Assembly (NCBI RefSeq): GCF_052857255.1
Contig: NC_135497.1
Coordinates: forward strand, 185,170,084 to 185,234,083
Source of the DNA: Amblyomma americanum
Lineage: Eukaryota > Arthropoda > Arachnida > Ixodida > Ixodidae
Length of the DNA stretch: 64,000 bases
Reading direction: 5' to 3'
This document shows positions 11,694 through 26,040 of the stretch, piece after piece. Position 1 is the stretch's first letter; each line of letters opens with the position of its first letter. A program made the position numbers and the translations under genes. Below the pieces are notes generated by a model. The model did no database searches, was not told the DNA's origin, and saw only the letters and a list, made by a program, of their open reading frames with translations.

Positions 11694-12451
11694 CATTTGC
11701 GCTATGCACGAATTTGACGAAATCGGGTTGAACGTATAAGCATGGCACCAGTGAGTAGCGGCGCTTGCTGTTGCTTTTGTACTTCCTTGAAACGCTGTAA
11801 TTATCCGGTGCGCAGTTATCTCCTAGATCAGGACGCAGTTTGTCGCCTCCTCTACGCTCCTCATGGGGCAATAACATCCAGGCCTGAGTTACATCTTCAG
11901 AACTGCGGTAAGCTGGTTTCAGGTGTTGAATGAAAAACACTGCACCACCACCACGACATCACGCCATTGATTTCATGAAGAAAAACCTTGAGCCATAAAT
12001 TCTCAAACTTATCACCACTGTGGAGCACACGGCCCATTAAGAGGCCCGAACTGAAATGAAATGAACTGAACGTTAAGAGCGCTGAACTAGCTTCAAGTTA
12101 GTTTGGTACTAATGCGCAAGCCAGCGGCTTGGTGCATGTTATCAAACTGCACCGCAACTGACGCGTGTCCTTCAACCCGTCAGCTAAAACCAGCTGCGTT
12201 GGCACCTGCGGAGAGACAGAAACCCCTTAATGAACAACAGAGAATTAAGCCGGCGTTTAATTGGCACCTGCAGAGAGGTGGCGGCAGCGGCATTCACTAT
12301 CGCAGGTTTTCAAGGCTCGTGAATCACCTTTCAACTGGCAGCTATAGCGGCCGACTTTGCCTCGGAGTTCTGCTAAACGGCACGGCTCTGCCGGGGTTGC
12401 TGACGTCGCAGGCAGAAAGCGTTTCATGAGTTAGACTTGCCCTCAGTAACT
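11694..12451. other. Intergenic DNA, nothing recognised
   Basis: It holds a 108-codon plus ORF (12103-12429) without domain support. No element boundary was found. Confidence 0.4.
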
Positions 12452-12682
<231 letters not shown>

Positions 12683-14290
12683 ACCTCACAATGGCACATA
12701 CCCACAAGGGGGATTGGCCATAACCAGGCGGTGACTATTTAAATGACCAGTTGCATGTGGCAAGCATGGGATGACCTACAAAAATTTGGATCGCACAGTT
12801 TCCGTAGCCAAGGTGGTTGCAGGAGGTTAGGGGGGCATACAAACTAAAATTTAGGCAAAGAAGGGGTAGGGATTACTATAAGTGGTTGTATAAACCGAAA
12901 TACAGAAGCTGATAATGGGATGGGCAGGACGAAAGTTCATGATGGTAGACGTTTTGATTCTAGGAGATAATTTTGAACGGCAGAGCAAACATTCCCATTG
13001 GTATGGCCAAGCATAGAAGCGCCAAGAGACAGAACAACCGCAGAAGACAGGCGCAAACTGAGATTCTGTATTGGAACTTCTAATAGTCGCCTCCTAATCG
13101 ATGAGTAGCGACGGCAAAAAAGAAGAAAGTGCTCTATTGTTTCCGGCTCCGCACAATACGGACACAATGGGGAGATCGCCAGACCAGGCCTGTATAGGTA
13201 AAAATTTAGTTGCGGCACCCGGCAACGAAGCCTCGTGAAGGAAACTTCAAGATTGCGCGATCGCCAGACTGAGCTTCTCCATGGGAGCAGTAGGTGCTGG
13301 AAGTCGTCCAAGGAAGTAAGCGCTGATACGCCCAATTCGTTCATTACAGTGTACCGTCGAAAGCGTGCCGCCGTGATGTAAGCAGTTGTTGGAAGCGGGT
13401 CAACAATCGGTCCACTCAGGGCTGCCTTCACTAAAGCATCAGCTGATTCATTTAATAGAAGACCCCTGTGCCCAGGAACCCAAAGAAATCGAATTGATGT
13501 GATGTGTGGAGGGATCAGGAATTTTAGTATCCGAAAGAGCTGCGATTCAGTGGACGCCGAGAGGGAAGTGCATAAAGATAACGAGTCCGTAATTATTATT
13601 ACTGCTGATAAAGAAATTGGTACCTTGCGCAGAGCGAGAACCACTGCTAGAAACTCAGCCAGATAGATAGGAGTGAAATCTTGGAGACGGAGAGAAAAAG
13701 ACCAGTCAAGGGACTGGGAGTAAATACCTACACCTGCCTTTTCTGCATACACCGAGCCATCAGTCGCAATTGCAACATGTGAGCTGAAGGTCGACAAATA
13801 ATCCTGCAACATACCATTTAACCATGAGAAAGGGAGTAATTTTGCATTACGTGGATAAATGTCATCGTAGATGATAGACACATTTGCAGGGATGGACCGC
13901 ACCGGAACAATTTCAGGTATTCGCACGTTGAGTGGGCCCAGCAAAGATTCAACGAAACAGATTTGGGGAGTTTGAAGGCGAGACCATCCGACACCCAAGA
14001 ACTCCGCTCGCTGCCCTAGGAAGATCAACTTTCTTTTCTTTACTAAANNNNNNNNNNNNNNNNNNNNNNNNNNNNNNNNNNNNNNNNNNNNNNNNNNNNN
14101 NNNNNNNNNNNNNNNNNNNNNNNNNNNNNNNNNNNNNNNNNNNNNNNGCCTTGCAGAAGAAGCGTTTTCCAACTGTTTTCAAGACCTCAAGAAGTGCTGG
14201 AAGCTGTGTATAGACTGCAAGGGAGATTATTTCGAAGGGATGCTGCAGAAATTCTTTCAATGTTAAAAGCATTTTTATAATGAACTCAGT
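12683..14290 (-). pseudogene. Non-LTR retrotransposon 3' fragment, AAC-tailed family, interrupted by gap
   Basis: A minus-strand frame (14047 down to 12937) encodes an intact RNase H domain with acidic residues in ATDGSVYAEKAG, ITDSLSL and WVPGHRGLLLNESADAL. A C-terminal CX2CX7HX4C knuckle follows (CPYCAEPETIEHFLLFC), and the frame stops at 12937. Beyond the N gap, 14148-14272 continues with LINE-like sequence of uncertain frame. The 3' UTR runs from 12936 to 12683 and ends in GGCCAATCCCCC..TGTGCCAT on the minus strand just before the AAC tail. The copy at 36627-37320 shares the same 3' end. Reverse transcriptase and endonuclease are missing or lie in the gap or in degraded sequence. Confidence 0.85.
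14048..14147. other. Assembly gap, 100 N
   Basis: Exactly 100 N, a conventional placeholder of unknown true size, inside a repetitive LINE. Confidence 0.99.
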
Positions 14291-16204
<1,914 letters not shown>

Positions 16205-16475
16205 GTTCTTTCTATAGTCAAATACTACTCTAGAACGAAGCGGCTGTTTCCCGTCAGAGGACCCCCTTCCAGCCAATGGCGTCGGACGATTCTCGTGAGC
16301 CTGCTAACGTGACAATGCAGGGAGTTGAAGATGAAAGGGGACAGTCCCTCCCGCCATGGTTAGGGATAGTCCCTTCCCTCCATTGTCACGCCGCTCCCTG
16401 CATTGTCAGGCTAGCAGGTTCGTGAGAATCGGTCGACGCCATTGGTTGGAAGAGGGTCCTCTGTCGGGGAAAAGG
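16205..16475. mobile_element. Palindromic MITE-like element
   Basis: The left arm (about 16250-16324) and right arm (about 16394-16470) are inverted repeats of one another. CAATGGCGTCGGACGATTCT on the left pairs with the reverse complement of AGAATCGGTCGACGCCATTG on the right, and TGACAATGCAGGGAG pairs with CTCCCTGCATTGTCA. The roughly 70-bp centre has no coding potential. The outer left flank (TTCTTTCTATAGTC, then GAACGAAGC) recurs with part of the arm, in reverse orientation, at 56619-56696 inside ENY2, showing that this is a dispersed family. Confidence 0.75.
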
Positions 16476-17934
16476 AGCTTGGCTCTTCAGTCGTATCTGA
16501 ACATAACAAGCAATTCGTAGCTCCTTGTCGTCACGGTATCTCTGTTGGAGTGCCAAAAGTTTCAGTGAAGAACTTTAGTAACAAATTTCATAGCGAGCAA
16601 ATGAATGCGTATAACTAGGCTGAAATTTAACTCATGGGTGGCTATAATCTTACTCTTAAAAGACACGGGGAATGGCTCCCTCAGGCAACATGTCCTAGCT
16701 ATCGCGCTGAGTTCAAACTGGATGAAAATTTAATTATTAAAAGAGACCTTCACAATCATCTTGGCTCAGGAAATTCGACAGTCAATACCCTGAGTCCAGC
16801 ACCGACTGATTTCTACCGTGGCTACACCATTTTGTCTGCCCTTCTTGTCCCATAGGATCCTTCTGTCATAGGATCCTTCTCGTCATAGGATCCTTCTAGT
16901 TAAAAATTTTCTTATATGTCTATATATTTGCTTAGACCAGGCAGTTAGGAAATTCATAGGAGGAGCTTCTGTTGTTGTTTTTTCTCCCAATCGAAATAGT
17001 CGATCCCGCTGCTACTCTCAAAAGTATCTCCCAAGACCAGATGTGCTTTTCCATCCTTGCTTATCCGTATGTCGGTGCCTACGGCGTTCGGCTCCTGAGC
17101 ACGAAATCATAGGTTAAACTTCAGGCAGTGTTGGCAGCATTTAGATTGGAGCCGAAATGCACAAATTCCAAGATTTCTGTGACGTTAAACAACTCCAGGA
17201 GGCTGAGATCAATCCTGTATACTGCGCGCCTCATAGTTCACAGTGCAGCTTTGGCACGTAAGAAGATCATCAATAATAGAAATCAAAAACCCGAGTTGTA
17301 TGACACAATGCTTTCTGACATTCATTGCCATAGTGTTTGTTTGCACTGCCTATACCTTTCGTTGCTATAAACGGTAAGCAGACAACACACAAGGTGCTAC
17401 AGGCGCACTCTATATGCTCTGCTGGTGATACTGAAAAAGTTAAGGATACAAGTTGCACGACCAAGACTCTCCTTATTTCCCCTTCAGCAGCCAGGTTATG
17501 CCTCGCAAACACATTGTTCGGCATATAGGCATTAAAAAAGTTCCTGCGCTGACATTGACCTGAGCAGTAATATCCAGAACCGTGTGAATGAGGCTGAGCG
17601 TGCTTTTGGTCGGCAAGGAAGCATGTGCAACAGAAAATCTGGTACGCCCCTTGACACGTTTACACTTCTTTGCCCACCCATGAAAGCACTCGCCTTTCTT
17701 GTAGTGCAAAGTCTTCGTCACCAAGGTTAGTCCTCTGCAAGGAAAAAGTGATAGGGTTTTAACGTAGTTTAACCGAGTAGACATGCGAAACCATGTGTTT
17801 ATAGCCTCATGGTTTTGCTTTGCTGGGTCGTCGGCATGTCTGGTGACGATGTCAGTTCGAAAGTAGTATTATTTGAAGAAGACGACGATGCGAAATGCAC
17901 AGCGCGGTTGTGTGCTGCAATTCAACGCAAGGTG
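16476..17934. other. Intergenic DNA with a small tandem motif
   Basis: At 16850-16898 the 16-17-bp motif CATAGGATCCTTCT occurs three times in tandem. I see no other supported feature. ORFs of about 60-100 codons lack domains. Confidence 0.5.
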
Positions 17935-18060
17935 GGATCGGCTGCAGCGATAGTTCTCTCGTGCAGTGGCCAGCGAAGCCGTTCTGCTCGCGCCGCCGCG
18001 GGTTCGAAACCCTGTCGCGACAATGTTTATTTACTTTATTTAGGCTCACAAGGTCAATTC
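17935..18060 (+). mobile_element. Possible tRNA-derived SINE head
   Basis: GCAGTGGCCAGCGAAGCC followed by a GGGTTCGAAACCC B box (about 17999-18011) resembles a tRNA-like head. The downstream body does not match the Ruka copies. It does not fold convincingly as a functional tRNA gene by eye. Confidence 0.35.
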
Positions 18061-19977
18061 AAGGTCATGATTTAGCGGTGACGCGGGTTTTGCAGCTTTG
18101 GTCGCAAAAAAAGCCTTCGCTCTGAAAGCCCCCCCCCCCCCCCCCCCCCCTGGTTTCATAATAGCGCCCGTCCCGCTCCATTCGCGGCTGCGCCACTCCG
18201 GCAAATTTGCCTAATCTCATCTACGCCTCTCGGCCACCCCCGGCTACGTTTTTCTTTCCTTGGTATTCACATTGTTTCCTCAGCAGATTATCGATTATTT
18301 GTCCTGGTAAGAGATGTGCCCTTATACACATAATTTCATCTAATTAACTGACGTTTGTGCCCTCATCCACGCTGCTCCATCTTCTGTCCCTCGAGACTAC
18401 TCTCATCATTAGCTTCCCACAACCCGCTGCACGGTCCTTAATTTAGTTTGAAACTTTCCCTTTAGCCTCCGAGTTTCGGCCCTCTGGCAGAATTCGCCGG
18501 TTATTCAAACCTCTCTATAACAAAATGTATTCGTTTGTAACGAAACAATGGATATAATTAAACACTGGAAATTTCACTTGGCAGGTCCCATCAAATTTCA
18601 TGTATCTGATATCTCGTTTTTGCAAAACAAAATTGTCCTACGAAGTCACACAACGAACTGAAAATGAACTTCACTGGCTATTTCGTGTTGACTGCATCCA
18701 TTTGTAACGGTATGCAAAAGTTCTGTTGCCATTTCATGGGGAAAACTGAAAATATCGCGCATAACCATCTCTGTCGAACACCACAAAAAACATGTGCAAA
18801 ATTTTCACGCCTCAAGTGGGGCCCGCGTAGAGTGTTTCTCCGGACTTTTCGTCGGCTTCGGCGTGACAAAATTTTCGCGCGATTGGCGTGGTCGCGTCGT
18901 GTGACATTTTAGAAGTGCGTTTGGTGTGCTTGACTGTACCAACGTTCCGCTGATTTCGTAGGGCCAAGATGAGGGACATCGGTGGTAAACGAAAGCGTAT
19001 GACAATTTCCGTTGACCAAAAGAGCGCCATCATCGGAGCGCTGCTATATCCTTCAGTCTTGTTTATCCGTTCGCCATCATAGGTCGCTGCGGTGATGCGG
19101 TGAAGCCGTGTAGGGGCGCTGTTGTGACCAGACATAGGAACCCTCACGAGTGCGAGCAATCATGAAGGCGTCCTCACTCTCACTTCATTAAAGCCCCATC
19201 TCATGAGGGCTTCACTCGGTCAGGTGAGGGCGAGGGAGAACGAGCGCAGAAAAATATGTGAGGTTGAGGATGAGGGAGGGCAGACGTGATGACGAGACGG
19301 TGCGGGTGGGCGAGATGCACGTGGTGAGAGGGAAGGTGCATCTCAATGTTCGTGCCTGCCTTGACCTTTCATTAAGTTTTCCGCCCGGGGTGCATCCTAT
19401 TTAAGAACCCGAGAGGACGCGGGAACGACTAAACGAAAACAACTAAACAATAACTATAGTTCAAAGGCGGGCTGCACGATCCGCGCGGCCCATTCACTCC
19501 GAGCTGCGTACTAACTAAACACGAAGCAGGCGAAGGCGACCGAAAACAGAGCGGAACTAAGGGAAACGGAGAAAAGGCTTCAGCGAGCGACGAAGAAAGC
19601 GCCGACTTACAAAGCAGGCGGCACTGTGTTTGTCGACACGAAGCCATGCTGCAACAGACGACCCACACAATTTGCGCCGAATGTACTGATTCCCATATAT
19701 CACCGTGGAAAAGCTTCCCAACCAAAGACGCAAAGCGCCGGATTTTTCCGGGTTCCAACGAAAAAGCGCTTTTACGAAGGAGTGATGATTGCGGGCACAC
19801 TGAAACGTAAAGCGGCAGGCAAAAATGCGGGGGGTAGGGGGGGGGGGGGGGGGGGGGGGGCACTTACGTGTGTGATGAGATAGCATAGCGCCACATGTCG
19901 CCTGAGCACGACAAATTTCCGGTCTGGTATCATCATTTCTGGATTAGTTGACGTCAGACCGGGTTAATGTCATTTCC
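18061..19977. other. Intergenic DNA with two homopolymer tracts
   Basis: A 22-base C tract lies at 18129-18150 and a G tract at about 19837-19860. GA-rich degenerate repeats (GTGAGGATGAGGG-like) lie at about 19200-19330. No gene is supported. Confidence 0.5.
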
Positions 19978-20185
19978 AGCACGGTGACGTCACTTCTCGT
20001 TCGGTGACGCTCTAGTACCCTATGTAATGAGTCATGACCAGTCGTGACTGGTCGTCTGATTCATACACACGTATGCAGTTGCCGCACACAGCATCTGTCA
20101 CTTCCGCCCTAGTGACATCACTTCCGGTCAATATCATGAGTCATGATTGGTCATATGACTCATTCACACATTCACAGTTGTCACG
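19978..20185. repeat. Degenerate tandem duplication, unit about 109 bp
   Basis: TGACGTCACTTC (19985), then GAGTCATGACCAGTCGTGAC (20029), recurs as TGACATCACTTCCGGT (20113), then GAGTCATGATTGGTCATATG (20138). This suggests two diverged units. Confidence 0.6.
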
Positions 20186-21104
20186 AACAAAACCACGGCA
20201 CCCCCGTATTGCCTCCACTTCATCAGCCTAGGCCGGAGCGACATCACGGCGTCAACACAAAGTGCGCCGACGAGCTCCTTATGCTGTCGTATAAAAAGAA
20301 TGTCCGAATGCTGCTGATGGAAGCGGTTCGCCCCTCTCGAGCATGTGCGCATGCTACGCTGAGCCTCCGAGTCCCGAGACACCCTACTCTGCGCGCCTAC
20401 CACGCTACCCCTTCGACGAGCAGCGAGTGGGTCAGTGAAACGATCAAGCCACAGCTGGACACCAGATTAAGCTCCCAAGCCATTGCTTTGCAGTTACCAT
20501 TCACCCTGCCTGCTGCAGACACAAAAGAAGGGTGAAAGGCCGTTGTGCCAAGCCCCGCTCGTCAGTGCGTGCACACCATAATGCGTGGAATAGAAGTCCT
20601 CAGCGCTGCACCCAACTTCTCCCCCTAGGACGGTTCGCATCGCCATGGTAAAGGGTTTTTTGCTGTGCAGAAAAGCTGACTTACGGAGTTTTACAAAGGG
20701 TCTATATCATAATCAGACCTCGAATAGAATGAAAACTGGAATAAATCAGAACTGGAATAGATTGACGAGTGAACGAAGAAAGCTCTGACACCTCCACCGC
20801 GTCAATAAAATTCATCGCCTCCAATTTTTCATCGCTGTTCTTGCCTAGGGCTGTGTTCTTTCGAGGTTGTCCCCCCTTCCCCATCCCCCCTAGTAATTTT
20901 TAAAGTTATTCGCCGCCTCTTTACACCCTTTTCCTGCCCTTTTCGGGTGGGTTAGGCGACATTTTAAAGCGAAAGATTTACTACTCCCCTCCGTAGCTTC
21001 TTCGCCGTGTGCGCCGTGTGCGCGCATTTGACCTTGGACCGAGGAGACACCACGTGACAGCTATGACGTCTTGACATCACTCAGCCGTTGCCGCCGCTCA
21101 AACC
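20186..21104. other. Intergenic DNA, nothing recognised
   Basis: Only short ORFs without domain support are present. Confidence 0.4.
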
Positions 21105-21780
21105 GAGCGCTCGCCTCTGTTTCTATAGGCCGTCGGCGTTCATTGTGTTCATTGGCGTTGGCGTTGACAAAGTTCTGGACTCCGATGATTTTGAGGAACT
21201 GACTGACTGAAAAACTATATTTTCAAAATATATACAGGGAGCTAGTGGAGCGGTCCTTAAGGGTCCGTTCCTTAAAAATGCTAAATGGGCTGCTCATTAG
21301 AGCAGCCCATTGGCGGTAGCTGCTGCTCGGGCGCGCCCGACCAGGGCCTTTTGGCTCGCCAGGTCAGAGCAGCCGAGCAGGGCCGCCTCCAAGTCCTCCC
21401 GGGTAGGGTTGGGTATATGGGGAAAATGCGGAGTTGATTGGCATGCCCACACCATGTGGTAAATGTCCGAAGACCTTTCCCTGCAGTGCGGGCACTCCCC
21501 TGTGCACACAGGGTCGAAATGTTTGATTACTGCCGGGCACAGAAGTGTTTTAGTATAAAGGCGATGGAGTAATTTTTCCTCCGGCCTTCGTGAGGCCCTT
21601 GCAGGGCTTAGGGAAGATTTTGAGGAAAGTAAGGGCGCATAACTGGCTCCCTGGGTCAGTGGACGCCTCAATCGTGCTTTGAGGCACGTGGCGGAGGTGA
21701 GAGAGAGAGAGATGCGGGCGGCATGCATTAGCGCTGACAACGTTGGGGCAGACACGCGGCCCTACACCACAGATTTCGCT
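21105..21780. repeat. Dispersed repeat family D, interrupted copy
   Basis: The left piece (GGCGTTCATTGTGTTCATTG to GATTTTGAGGAA at 21198) and the right piece (GATTTTGAGGAAAGTAAGGG at 21616, then GCGCATAACTGGCTCCCTGG, a GAGAGA run and GCATTAGCGCTGACAACGTT) form one element split by the LINE at 21199-21615. The uninterrupted copy at 37485-37745 has the same blocks in the same order, and a third copy lies at 35497-35690. Confidence 0.8.
21199..21615 (-). mobile_element. 5'-truncated LINE 3' end with 12-bp target duplication
   Basis: The minus strand encodes the end of an RNase H-type LINE polyprotein: a zinc knuckle (CPHCRERSSDIYHMVWAC), then TREDLEAALLGCSDLASQKA, stopping at 21297. A short 3' UTR and a (TCAG)n tail at 21199-21212 follow. 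The insertion is flanked by perfect GATTTTGAGGAA copies at 21187-21198 and 21616-21627. The ORF reads on upstream into the host repeat D, so the 152-codon frame 21297-21755 is chimeric. It is the same family as the fragment at 11282-11680. Confidence 0.9.
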
Positions 21781-23389
21781 CTCTAACCAGGTTCAGCAGT
21801 AGTTAAACCGCAGCTAATTTTTTTTTTTTCGCGGCAGGTTTTTGAGACGAAGTGCCACTCGTTTTGAGTTTCATCCTGCGCTTTAGTTGTTTTTGTTTTG
21901 TTTTGTTTTGTTTTACCTGTTATTTCTCGCCCCATCTGCAGTCATGTCCTTTGTCGCCCTCCCTATTTCCGCCCTTCACTCTGGGCGGAAAAAAATCTTA
22001 AACTAAATGCCAGCGCTCGTCTGTACGCGCATCTCTCATTGTGTACCGTCTATCCCGTGTATTCTTCGCTTCCCTTTCGAGATATAGCTTGAATGTTTAC
22101 GTGTCCTTCCTTTATATCTCCTTTGTTTACTACGAGGACGAGACGGCGTGAACAATGCGAGCCGGACAGATTTCTTGGAGGAAGTCAGTGCGGGCAACGA
22201 GAGTGAATCGCGCCAGGGATATGGCAGGCAAGCGGTTCTCCTGCCGGGGTCTGATACTTCGAGAGTGGTGGCGGCGGCCCCGATGATGCGGGCGCCAAGC
22301 TCAATGGAACCCGCGACACCACATCACTCCCGCAGCAAGCACATGCCGCCCAGCGGATCTCCTTGCGACCAGACCTTTCAACTCAGCAAATTTCCTGGCT
22401 GGAATTTTCCCGGCACTCTCCTCTGATTTGCTACGCAAAGCGTTGTGAGAACTTTTCGCCGCTTTTCACGTTCCTGATTATCCGGGCACAGTTCATTTTA
22501 GCCGCTTCTGGAATATACCAGACTGACCCGGCTTTACCAGAGATCGGTTACAGCATTACCATAGTGCCTGAGCTATTTCTCGCGGCCCATCTTGGCTACT
22601 GAGAACTTCGACGTGCTAAACAAGCTGAAAGCGACTCGACACAGCGCAAAGCGGACGCAGTGACCAATAGTTTGCACCTAGTGCGACTCAATAACATGGA
22701 CACACATATCAAATAAGCAGAAGTAACATGTAATATCAACAGTACTGATTATGAGGGTGAGAAAGGGCAAAGGAATTTTGCAAAATGAGGGTGAGAGTGA
22801 GGGAGGAAAGGCGAAAATGCGGGCATTTGTCCACCTCTGGTTTCGGCCAGCGTGCTCGTGAGTCATGCGGGGAAGCCAAATAAAGCAGGCATTCATGACA
22901 CAATAATCGCCGCGCGTCTGCTATACCGCCGCCCGTATCAGCGCGAAAAAAACACGGGGCTTAATATTCAAAGTAATATCTCTCTGTCGTTTACGTTATT
23001 CCCCCTAAAACTAGGCGCCGAAGCCTGTGCAAGCCACGATAGAAACGGGTGCGCGTTGACGAGGCCAGCACATCCGGCCACATCCAAGGCGTTCATTGCG
23101 CATGTCCAAAACCCCTTTAGCGGAGTAATGTCGACAAGAAAAGACGTCTTCCGAATTTTCAGTCTCCGTCTTCTGGGTGCTGAAGCTGATATGGGCCGCG
23201 CTAAAAGCAGGCGCGCGGCAGCGATTCCGTCGCGAGCACCCGTTCAGCGTGGCTTTGGATGCAGCAGCCGTTTTGGACGCACAAGTACAGGACAGTGGCC
23301 ACAGCGACGCCTGCACACACTGTCGGCAGAATATGCACCAAGTATGTTCTCGGTCTGCATGGTGACAGCTAAGCGAGTTGACATGCGAT
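21781..23389. other. Intergenic DNA, nothing firmly recognised
   Basis: It includes a (TTTTG)n run at about 21889-21913. A 179-codon ORF (22852-23391) and a 92-codon ORF (22148-22426) show no domain and have overlapping open frames on the other strand. The former could be a decayed element. Confidence 0.4.
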
Positions 23390-23400
23390 AGTTGCCCTCA
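23390..23400. repeat. 11-bp target site duplication of the RTE element, left copy
   Basis: AGTTGCCCTCA is repeated exactly at 26067-26077. Confidence 0.9.
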
Positions 23401-23415
23401 TCGCTGCTCATCATG

Positions 23416-23480
23416 CAGCGATGGCGTAGAGGTAGAGCATCCGCCTCGTGGGCAAGAGGACCGGCGTTCGAATCCCGGGG
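23416..23480 (+). promoter_or_regulatory. tRNA-like head with Pol III A and B boxes
   Basis: The A box is TGGCGTAGAGG (23422-23432) and the B box is GCGTTCGAATCCC (23465-23477), 32 bp apart, as in a tRNA or SINE promoter. It is probably not a functional tRNA gene, because the acceptor and anticodon arms do not pair well by eye. It lies inside the target duplications of the RTE element, so it belongs to that element. The preceding GCTGCTCATCATGCAGC can form a small hairpin. Confidence 0.75.
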
Positions 23481-25188
23481 CCGCGCAATTCTCTACCGGT
23501 ATTGAACAAAAAAAAAAAACTCCGCGTGTCGATGGACTTGCATATCCAGGCCTGGGGTGCGTGCCTGATTTCGGTGACCAGAACCGACAACGCACTCCCT
23601 CACCAGAACAGGATTTGGCCACCCGGGTGTAGTACTTGGCCACAACCTTCTACGGACAAACCAATTAACTCTCAGCCCTCAGTCCCCAGCGGCTGCGGAG
23701 CAACTGACCAAGGCGGCGGTCAGACCTGTGACGCAGCGGAGGTTGATAAGAATCTGAACCTCGCAACGTAGAACCTTATCCAGTCAGGCAAGCCTAGCAG
23801 TGCTGCTCGAGGAAATAGCGGGCATTAAATGGGATGTCATAGGGCTTGATGAAGTTAGGACAGACGAGGCGTATACACTGCAGTACTAAACGGCAGGCAC
23901 ACACTGTGCTGTCGCGGATTAGCGGATAGACGAGAACTAGATGTGGGATTCCCAGCCAATCAGGATATAGCTGGAAACATAAAGAAGCTCTATGGTATTT
24001 ACGAGAGGGTGGCAGCTATCGTAATTAACCTCAATAGGAGGTACAAGCTGAAGGTGGTGCAGGCCTACGCGCCAACACCCGGCCATGATGACCAAATCAT
24101 TGAAAGCTTCTATGAAGACGTGGAATCGGCAATGAACAAAGTAAAATCGCAGTTCACTGTACTGATGGGCGACTTCAATGCGAAGGTGGGAAAGAAGCAG
24201 GCTGGTGACCCGGCGGTAGGCGACTATAGAATAGGCTCTAGGAATATCAGAGGAGAGGTATTAGTAGAGTTCGCACATAGAAGTAATTTACGGATCGTGA
24301 ATACCTTCTTCCGCAAACAATACGTCAGGAAGTGGACATGCAGGAGCCCCGATGGTGAGACTAAAAATTAAATCGATTTCATTCTGTGCGCTCACCCTGG
24401 GGTTGTGCTGGATGTGGATTTAGTCGGAAAGGTGCAGTGTAGCGAGCACGGAATGGTAAGGTCTCGAATTAGCCTAGATTTGAAGAGGGAACGGAAGAAA
24501 CTAGTGAACCGAAAGCCCATTAACGAGTTAGCGGTGAGAGGGAAAATAGAGGAAACTAAGATTTCACTGCAGAACACATATTCCAAGGAAGACTATTTTA
24601 ATTATCAACCAATGAATGATAATCTCACTGATTTATTACAGAGTGCGCCGTAGAAGTAGGTGGTAGGATGGCTCGACAGGATACCGGCAAGCTATCTCAG
24701 GAGACGAAAGATCTGATTAAGAAACGCCAAAGCATGAGGGCGTCTAGCCCTAGAGACAAAATACAACTAGAAGAGCTATCGAAGTTAATACATAAGCGCC
24801 GGGGGGGCACCTCACATAAGGAAGTTTAATATAGAGAGAATCGAGCATGCTCTCAAGAACAGAGGTAGCCTAAAAGTGGCAAAGCGGAAACTAGGCATAG
24901 GTAAAATTCCACAATAGATCATATTCACACTATCAACCAGGTGATAGAGAAATGCGCAGAATATAACCAACCCCTATATATAGCTTTCATTGATTACGAG
25001 AAAGCATTTGACTCAGTGGAAACCTCAGCAGTCATACAGGCATTGCGGAATCAGGGTGTAGAACAGCCTTATGTAAAAATACTGGAAGATGTCTCTACAG
25101 CATATGCACAGCTACTATAGTCATCCATTAAGTCAGCAATAAAATTCCAATAAGGGAGGGCGTCAGGCAGGAAGACACGATCTCGCCA

Positions 25189-26040
25189 ATGCTATTCACC
25201 GCCTGTTTACAGAAGGTATTCCGAGGCCTGAATTGGGAACAGTTAGGGATAAGAGTTGATGGAGAATACCTAAATAATCTGAGGTTCGCCGATGACATTG
25301 CCTTGCTGAGTCACTCAGGAGATGAATTGCAAATCATGATCAATGAGTTAGACAGGCACAGCAGAATGGTGGGTCCAAGAACGTACATGCAGAAAACCAT
25401 AGTAGTGTCCAACAGTCTAGCAAGGGAACGGCAGTTTACAATTGGTAGCGAGGTGCTGGAAGTGATAAAGGAATATGTCTACTTAGGGCAGGTAGTTACC
25501 GCTGATCCGGATCATAAGAGAGAAATAACTAGAAAAATAAGAATGGGGTGTAGCGCATATGGCAGGTTCTCTCGGATCTTCAATGGCAGGTTACCAATAT
25601 CCCTCAAGAGAAAAGTATACAACAGCTGCATCTTACCGGTACTCACCTACAGGGCAGAAACGTGGAGGCCAACAGAAAGGGTTCAGCTCAAGTTAAGGAC
25701 AACGCAGCGAGCCATGGAAAGAAAAATGATAGGTGTAACGTTAAGAGACCGGAAGCGGGCAGAGTGGGTGAGGGAACGAACGCGGACTAATGACATCCCA
25801 GTCGAAATAAAGAGGAAGAAATGGGCTTGGGCAGGGCACGTAATGCGAACGCAAGATAACCGCTGGTTCTTAAGGGTAACGGAGTGGATTCCAAGAGAAG
25901 GCAAGCGTAGCAGGGGGCGGCTGAAAGTTAAGTGGGCGGATGAGATTAAGAAGTTTGCAGGCAAAGGGTGGATGCAGCTGGCAAAGGACAGGGTTAATTG
26001 GAGAGACATGGGAGAGGCCTTTGCCCTGCCGTGGGCATAG
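25189..26040 (+). pseudogene. RTE LINE reverse transcriptase, 3' half ORF
   Basis: This is an open frame of 283 codons covering the RT palm from the FADD catalytic box to the C-terminus (EAFALPWA). It lacks the upstream fingers, which lie in other frames between 24400 and 25188, so it cannot encode a complete enzyme. The product would copy LINE RNA at a nicked target in the nucleus (target-primed reverse transcription). Confidence 0.85.

Noticed and set aside
22852..23391. A 179-codon ORF as a host gene
   Set aside because: No domain, competing open frames on both strands and repeat-like surroundings.
23416..23480. Functional tRNA gene
   Set aside because: Only the A and B boxes are convincing, and the sequence is part of a retrotransposon insertion unit.
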